Positions 28,401 to 31,600 of a DNA stretch of 31,600 bases are shown here, piece after piece. Made by a program: the position numbers and the translations under genes. Source of the stretch: Tritrichomonas foetus. Lineage: Eukaryota > Parabasalia > Tritrichomonadida > Tritrichomonadidae. Under the pieces are notes generated by a model that had not been told where the DNA came from, did no database searches, and saw only the letters and a list, made by a program, of their open reading frames with translations. Numbering within the stretch: position 1 is the stretch's first letter; each line of letters starts with the position of its first letter. The DNA lies in assembly GCA_001839685.1 (NCBI GenBank), contig MLAK01001139.1, positions 1 to 31,600 of the forward strand, read 5' to 3'.

Positions 28401-31044
28401 TAACTTGAAAGAAGAAAAAGAACATTTGTTAAATATTGTAGAAACTTTACATAACTTTGTTGATTTTGAAGAAGTTGATGATCTTGTGAATGCGACAAAT
28501 TCATTATTTAAAGAAAATAAAAATCTAGCTAATAAAATGAAAATCCTTAATAAAGATTTCCAGGAGACATTAAAAATCAAAACAAATTTGGAAGATAAAT
28601 TAAATCAGATTATGCAAATTATAGGAGTGAAAGAGATAGACAATGTTCCTAGATATGTTAAAAAACTTCATGAAAGTAATATAAACAATGAACAAGCAGT
28701 AGAAAAACTAACAAGAGAACAAGAAAGAATAGTTAATCAAGTCTTTAAAATAGTTGGTTCCAATGAATTTGTAAATGAAGAAATTGTTTCTAATAATGAT
28801 TCAAGCATCCAAAATGCACCATTTAATATTATTGACCAAGTTCAACAATTATCGCAATCTAATAAAAAGGCATTAAATGAACTGAAAAATACTAAAAAAG
28901 AGCTTGAAGAAAAATCAAATACTCTCTTTCAAGTTCAAAAAATTGTTAATTACGAAGATGAAAAAAGTCTTCCAAAAACAATTTCAAAATTATTGGAGAA
29001 GAAACAGTTTTTCGAAAGTGAATATAAAAAATCAGAAGAAAAGCATAATAGCTTTGTTTTAACATTATCCAATATTACAAATTCAACAGATGAAGAAAAA
29101 ATTCCTTTAACAATTATAAAAATCTATCAGCAGCAAAAAGAAACTTTTGATGAATTAGAAAAAAGTAAAAATGATCATAGAAAATTTGTTGAATCTCTGA
29201 ATGAAATTGTAACTTTTTCAAATGAAAAGCACTTGCCTAAGCTTTTAACTAATCTTGTTGAGAAACAAAAAATTCTTTCAGAAAAAGCTGAATTATTAGA
29301 AAAAGTCGGAAATATTATGCATGTTCATGATGAATCTCAGATTATTAAGCAAATTACCAAAATCAACGAAGAATCACTAAATCATCAAAAAATGATCAAA
29401 GATTTTCAGTCATATATTTCTTTTTCAAATGAAAAAGAAGCTACGCAAATTCTTGAAGAAAAAGTAAAGATTTTAACGCAAATTCAATCATCACTATCTA
29501 CCGATAATATTCGAGATATTCCTCATAAAATAGAAAATCTGAAAACTATTTCGGAGTCTCATACAGATTTGCTAGATTCAGTTCAAAGAATTGTATCGTA
29601 TGATCGTGAAGAACAAATTCCACAAATATTGAAGCAAGTTGTTGATCGCTCTGAGGCCCAAGCCAAAGTTATTCAAAACATTGAACAGATAATTCCTTAT
29701 TCATCACCAAGTATTTCCGCGTTAAATGGTTCATTTTCATCATTTAATTCTGAGCAGCAATTCCAAAAACTTTCTGCAATTCCAGCTATGGTTGAACAAA
29801 TTGTACAAGAAAAAGAGCAAATGAGACTCGATCATGATCAATTAATTAATTCTTTTCATCAAATTGTGTCATTCCAAGATGAAAATGAGATCCCAATTAT
29901 TATTAAAAAATTGATTAAAAGTAATACAAAGAAATCTGAAACAATATCAATATTTAAATCGCTAATTGATTCACTTCATATTTATGTAAAATTTGATAGT
30001 ATTGATGAATTACCTCAAACTTTACGTGAAATGAGACAACAATTGGAGACACTCATTCAAAATGATAATAAAACTCATTCAATTCTTGATGCCTTACATA
30101 CAATCATTGAATTTGATATTTTTGATGATTTACCAAATAAAGTTAAAGATTTAAACACAATAAAAACTAACTTTTCTCAACTTCTATCAAAAGTTCAAGA
30201 TGTTACGGAATTTGAGAGTTACCATGAAATTCCATCGATACTTTCAGATTATATTTCTTATAAGAAAAACATCTTAAATATTATAGAAAAAATATCCAGT
30301 AATATTCCAATTCATACAATTGAAGATATTTTGGTATATTCCAAAGAAATAAAATCAACAATGTTTTCTGTGAATGAAATCGAAAAGATCAGAAGTTTAT
30401 CTGACATTCCTAAATATATGAAAATATTTAAAGAAGGTGATGAGCAAAATAAAGTTGCTACAAATATTATAAAACAAATCTTATCTCGCATTTTTGGACA
30501 AAACTATTCTGTATCTTTCCCATTTGATCATGAAAAATCACAGAAATTACTTTCATCAGTTACAGATTATGCCATTAAACATGAAACCATGAAATTGGAT
30601 TTTGAAAAGTTAATTGCATCAGCCAGAGCACTTGGATTCTCAGGAAATTCTTGTGTTGAAGCATCTGATTTCCTTGCTGAAGAACTATGTAAAAAGAAAG
30701 CTCAAGAACAACTGGAAGAAATGGTGAATCAAATGAGAGATCTTCGTGAAGACAAAGACAGAGAAAGAAAACTGTTTGAACAAAGAAATGCCAAAAATAA
30801 TGAAAAATTAAAAGAAGTTAGGCAAGCAAAAGCTCAACTTATTGAACAGTATGCGCAAAAACAGTCAGAACTATATGATACCATTGAATCCCTTCAAAGA
30901 GAGACAAGAGAATTAGAAACAAAAGTTGATAAATTATCAAAAGCAAAAGAAGAGCTCATCAGAGTGATTGCACATGAGCCATATGATAAAGAATCATTAA
31001 TGACTTGGTTAACAACTAGTGAAAAATCTAGAATTAGATTGTAA
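25420..31044 (+). CDS. Giant coiled-coil protein with novel heptad-spaced repeat
   Basis: This 1874-residue protein is soluble and mostly helical. Residues 1-165 form a non-coiled helical head (SLSAISDKL, YLMFLLMQ, LVVGVVYGTS-like core) of no recognised family. Residues about 170-900 are a Lys/Glu/Gln-rich coiled coil. Residues about 890-1670 carry some 20 copies of a motif of the form IV-x-[FY]-x-DE-x-x-IP-x-x-I-x-x-L (for example IVSFQDENEIPIIIKKLI), joined by short coils; 16 of 20 copies keep the Pro. A last coil (about 1700-1860) ends in LTTSEKSRIRL. Trichomonad genomes hold many long coiled-coil proteins, often mislabelled viral inclusion-like. A structural or tethering role (cytoskeleton, Golgi) is a reasonable guess only. 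The start is the first ATG in frame after the AT-rich leader; no strong Inr is visible. Confidence 0.85.
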   Translation: MNLTTASITIYDERRESLRRSLSAISDKLHSNISIDQLMDTFENVIKRYISSEQEVFISYLMFLLMQSTNQIMPPFFEEFKESQEKLSKHFDPTGKINSILENFRGVSPNKLMKLYPDYLSKVVGVVYGTSVLHSFVNDARFVFLDFIKGMKRMISQTHQKTQKALKGLSTDKIVKKKNEEIHEIKKELMKTQEILKEKDKHRLELEGHAIRIIQYLNSIDPQKVEDTPTQLTLTELRKQSQSLRKALKATTSINKIEFNNTSSIYNAEQQKAQRIENLINQTKIKDETISQLRKEIEYLRKNPISQAQSFQTETRIEESILQSNLLKTRGELDQTKAVKTELMNEVVQKTDRLRDYYDLKNELDDLKLEYHAILQQKVQADEYAEVLNQENMKLKRENDELKVQLSSGTAGFDALYNKVKRLEEKSIKQKEKLQEQKERTKAAEEELNKKINEIQNKNKNLRNLSEDKETNAMKNELLMEQITNLKTEAALKEAEFVKFQKTLETQKKISESAQEKDNLRLEEIAALKEKINKIHLRKTKKDEKIQQLQKLIDSSSVKMQEKDMIMDKYELKVNDQKVRISTLTDRLSKASETMKAQKNKIKDLENQMAELHYKAKDIERQTKRKDEEVKEMKEKMKNFNEIFRAKESLNHEVVQLKLEIEAEKQKNHTISNNLAAQAEASELIRNECNETKKNLIDTQNQLDSLKLQSQTQIAQLNNQIETLNYDMTKERERFEKEKKTLSTKIQQNSVKIKSFAPIREQYEKQIDEFKLKISQLQDQITEINSQNKVKIISLQQISQQEKLEFNEKIGNSERKIKELESDNQILNNRLEKLKDEYEEFKQQLATLLKSNNIYQSIEELQNSLENAQKSIQSIKTEVLKAKERNASLFNTMNVKIEDNASPFDQICVLASAVDASSQYISKMKKQQHYQQMVLKQANLKDFGEIPELHRNLLEAKQETLHYQGLLRQIGESTPFRKEENLPQIVADLKSRHDNLKEEKEHLLNIVETLHNFVDFEEVDDLVNATNSLFKENKNLANKMKILNKDFQETLKIKTNLEDKLNQIMQIIGVKEIDNVPRYVKKLHESNINNEQAVEKLTREQERIVNQVFKIVGSNEFVNEEIVSNNDSSIQNAPFNIIDQVQQLSQSNKKALNELKNTKKELEEKSNTLFQVQKIVNYEDEKSLPKTISKLLEKKQFFESEYKKSEEKHNSFVLTLSNITNSTDEEKIPLTIIKIYQQQKETFDELEKSKNDHRKFVESLNEIVTFSNEKHLPKLLTNLVEKQKILSEKAELLEKVGNIMHVHDESQIIKQITKINEESLNHQKMIKDFQSYISFSNEKEATQILEEKVKILTQIQSSLSTDNIRDIPHKIENLKTISESHTDLLDSVQRIVSYDREEQIPQILKQVVDRSEAQAKVIQNIEQIIPYSSPSISALNGSFSSFNSEQQFQKLSAIPAMVEQIVQEKEQMRLDHDQLINSFHQIVSFQDENEIPIIIKKLIKSNTKKSETISIFKSLIDSLHIYVKFDSIDELPQTLREMRQQLETLIQNDNKTHSILDALHTIIEFDIFDDLPNKVKDLNTIKTNFSQLLSKVQDVTEFESYHEIPSILSDYISYKKNILNIIEKISSNIPIHTIEDILVYSKEIKSTMFSVNEIEKIRSLSDIPKYMKIFKEGDEQNKVATNIIKQILSRIFGQNYSVSFPFDHEKSQKLLSSVTDYAIKHETMKLDFEKLIASARALGFSGNSCVEASDFLAEELCKKKAQEQLEEMVNQMRDLREDKDRERKLFEQRNAKNNEKLKEVRQAKAQLIEQYAQKQSELYDTIESLQRETRELETKVDKLSKAKEELIRVIAHEPYDKESLMTWLTTSEKSRIRL

Positions 31045-31367
31045 GTTACTTACATTCATTTTTATTTATTTGTAAATATATATTGTTATTATAATTCCTT
31101 TTCTTTATATTTCTAAACTCCTTTCAACAATTCGAGATGATTTTGAATACGATGAGATTTTTTCTACAGAAAAAAAAATATAATGCCATTGTTTTTTACT
31201 TTAAAGTTATTTCTGTCGTCATTCAAAATCATGATGATTTTTCTTATTTGATTTCAGAGACCTCACAGAAAAAAAAATATTTTGGCTTATCCCGCTACTT
31301 TGCTTCTTCATTGATTTAATATCGTGATTTTGATATCACCTGCTGATCTTCCTGGTAGTCTTTTCTA
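31045..31367. other. AT-rich intergenic DNA
   Basis: A short plus-strand open frame (31137-31319) is present, but it is low in complexity and has no recognisable features. Nothing else is seen. Confidence 0.5.
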
Positions 31368-31408
31368 GGGTTCGCGCTTCTGCCCAAGGGTTTCATAAAT
31401 TATGCATT
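31368..31408 (+). mobile_element. End of a second copy of the GGGTTCGCGCTT MITE family
   Basis: GGGTTCGCGCTTCTGCCCAA (31368-31387), preceded by TA, matches the ends of the element at 24917-25081, and the next 20 bases (GGGTTTCATAAATTATGC) match its subterminal part. The other end was not found before the window edge, so the copy is partial, diverged or continues beyond. Confidence 0.65.
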
Positions 31409-31536
31409 ATGGAAGGACTCAAAGCTTTTAGATATTTTGAAATATTTATAATGTATTAATCACTCAAAAAATCTGACATTGAACTAAAGTCACTTTATCT
31501 TATATATAAGACTAGTATAATTAGTCCTCCTATATG

Positions 31537-31591
31537 AAAGGTTTACAAAATGGTCCCCCAAAGATTTTGTGGGACCATCCCATAAACCTTT
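31537..31591. repeat. Two-tier foldback at the window edge
   Basis: The outer arms AAAGGTTTA (31537-31545) and TAAACCTTT (31583-31591) enclose the inner arms ATGGTCCC (31550-31557) and GGGACCAT (31571-31578), with CAAA/TTTG pairing towards the loop. This makes a strong hairpin of about 55 nt. It may be a foldback element or one end of a larger one cut by the window. Confidence 0.65.
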
Positions 31592-31600
31592 GTCCTACCA

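Noticed and set aside
25420..31044. Viral A-type inclusion protein label for the giant coiled-coil gene
   Set aside because: Such labels come from generic coiled-coil similarity; nothing in the sequence points to a viral origin.

Overview
The window looks like nuclear DNA of a parabasalid protist, most likely a trichomonad close to Tritrichomonas. The reasons are: very AT-rich intergenic DNA, long intronless genes in the standard code, several genes with a TCAYWW Initiator (Inr) 8-15 nt before the start ATG (the trichomonad core promoter), degenerate protein kinases, a multi-pass class 3 lipase, a very long coiled-coil protein, and small TA-flanked inverted-repeat elements. Genus is inferred, not proven.

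Layout. 1-1170: AT-rich DNA and a broken gene remnant (minus, 696-1117). 1171-2280 (minus): a pseudokinase. 3511-4899 (plus): a short ER-type Hsp70-like protein ending in RDEL. 5071-7755 (plus): a second pseudokinase whose C-terminus is a complete casein kinase 2 beta (CK2beta) domain; this is the most striking gene. 8029-11362 (minus): a HECT E3 ubiquitin ligase, split in this assembly by one extra base in an A11 run. 11363-13467: a repeat-rich, poorly assembled stretch with a 393-N gap, a Nextera/Tn5 adapter sequence, an 18-nt tandem repeat and a GC-rich hairpin. 13468-16194 (plus): a seven-helix membrane protein with a class 3 lipase domain, preceded by a small upstream ORF. 16810-17139 (plus): a small basic protein. 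17949-18119: a MITE with 37-bp perfect inverted repeats. 18731-20728 (plus): a type I membrane CAP/SCP protein. 20765-23137 (minus): an ABCA-like half transporter, convergent with the CAP gene. 24613-24813 (plus): a possible 66-residue protein. 24917-25081: a second MITE, with another end of the same family at 31368. 25420-31044 (plus): an 1874-residue coiled-coil protein with an unrecognised repeat whose spacing follows heptads. The window ends in a foldback.

The genes do not form an operon or an obvious pathway; they are separately promoted, as is usual in trichomonads. Loose themes are signalling (two catalytically dead kinases, one carrying a kinase regulatory subunit), protein quality control (ER chaperone, HECT ligase) and membrane or surface functions (lipase, CAP protein, ABCA transporter). 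Single ambiguous bases cluster at 18.8-23.5 kb, so that part of the consensus is less reliable.
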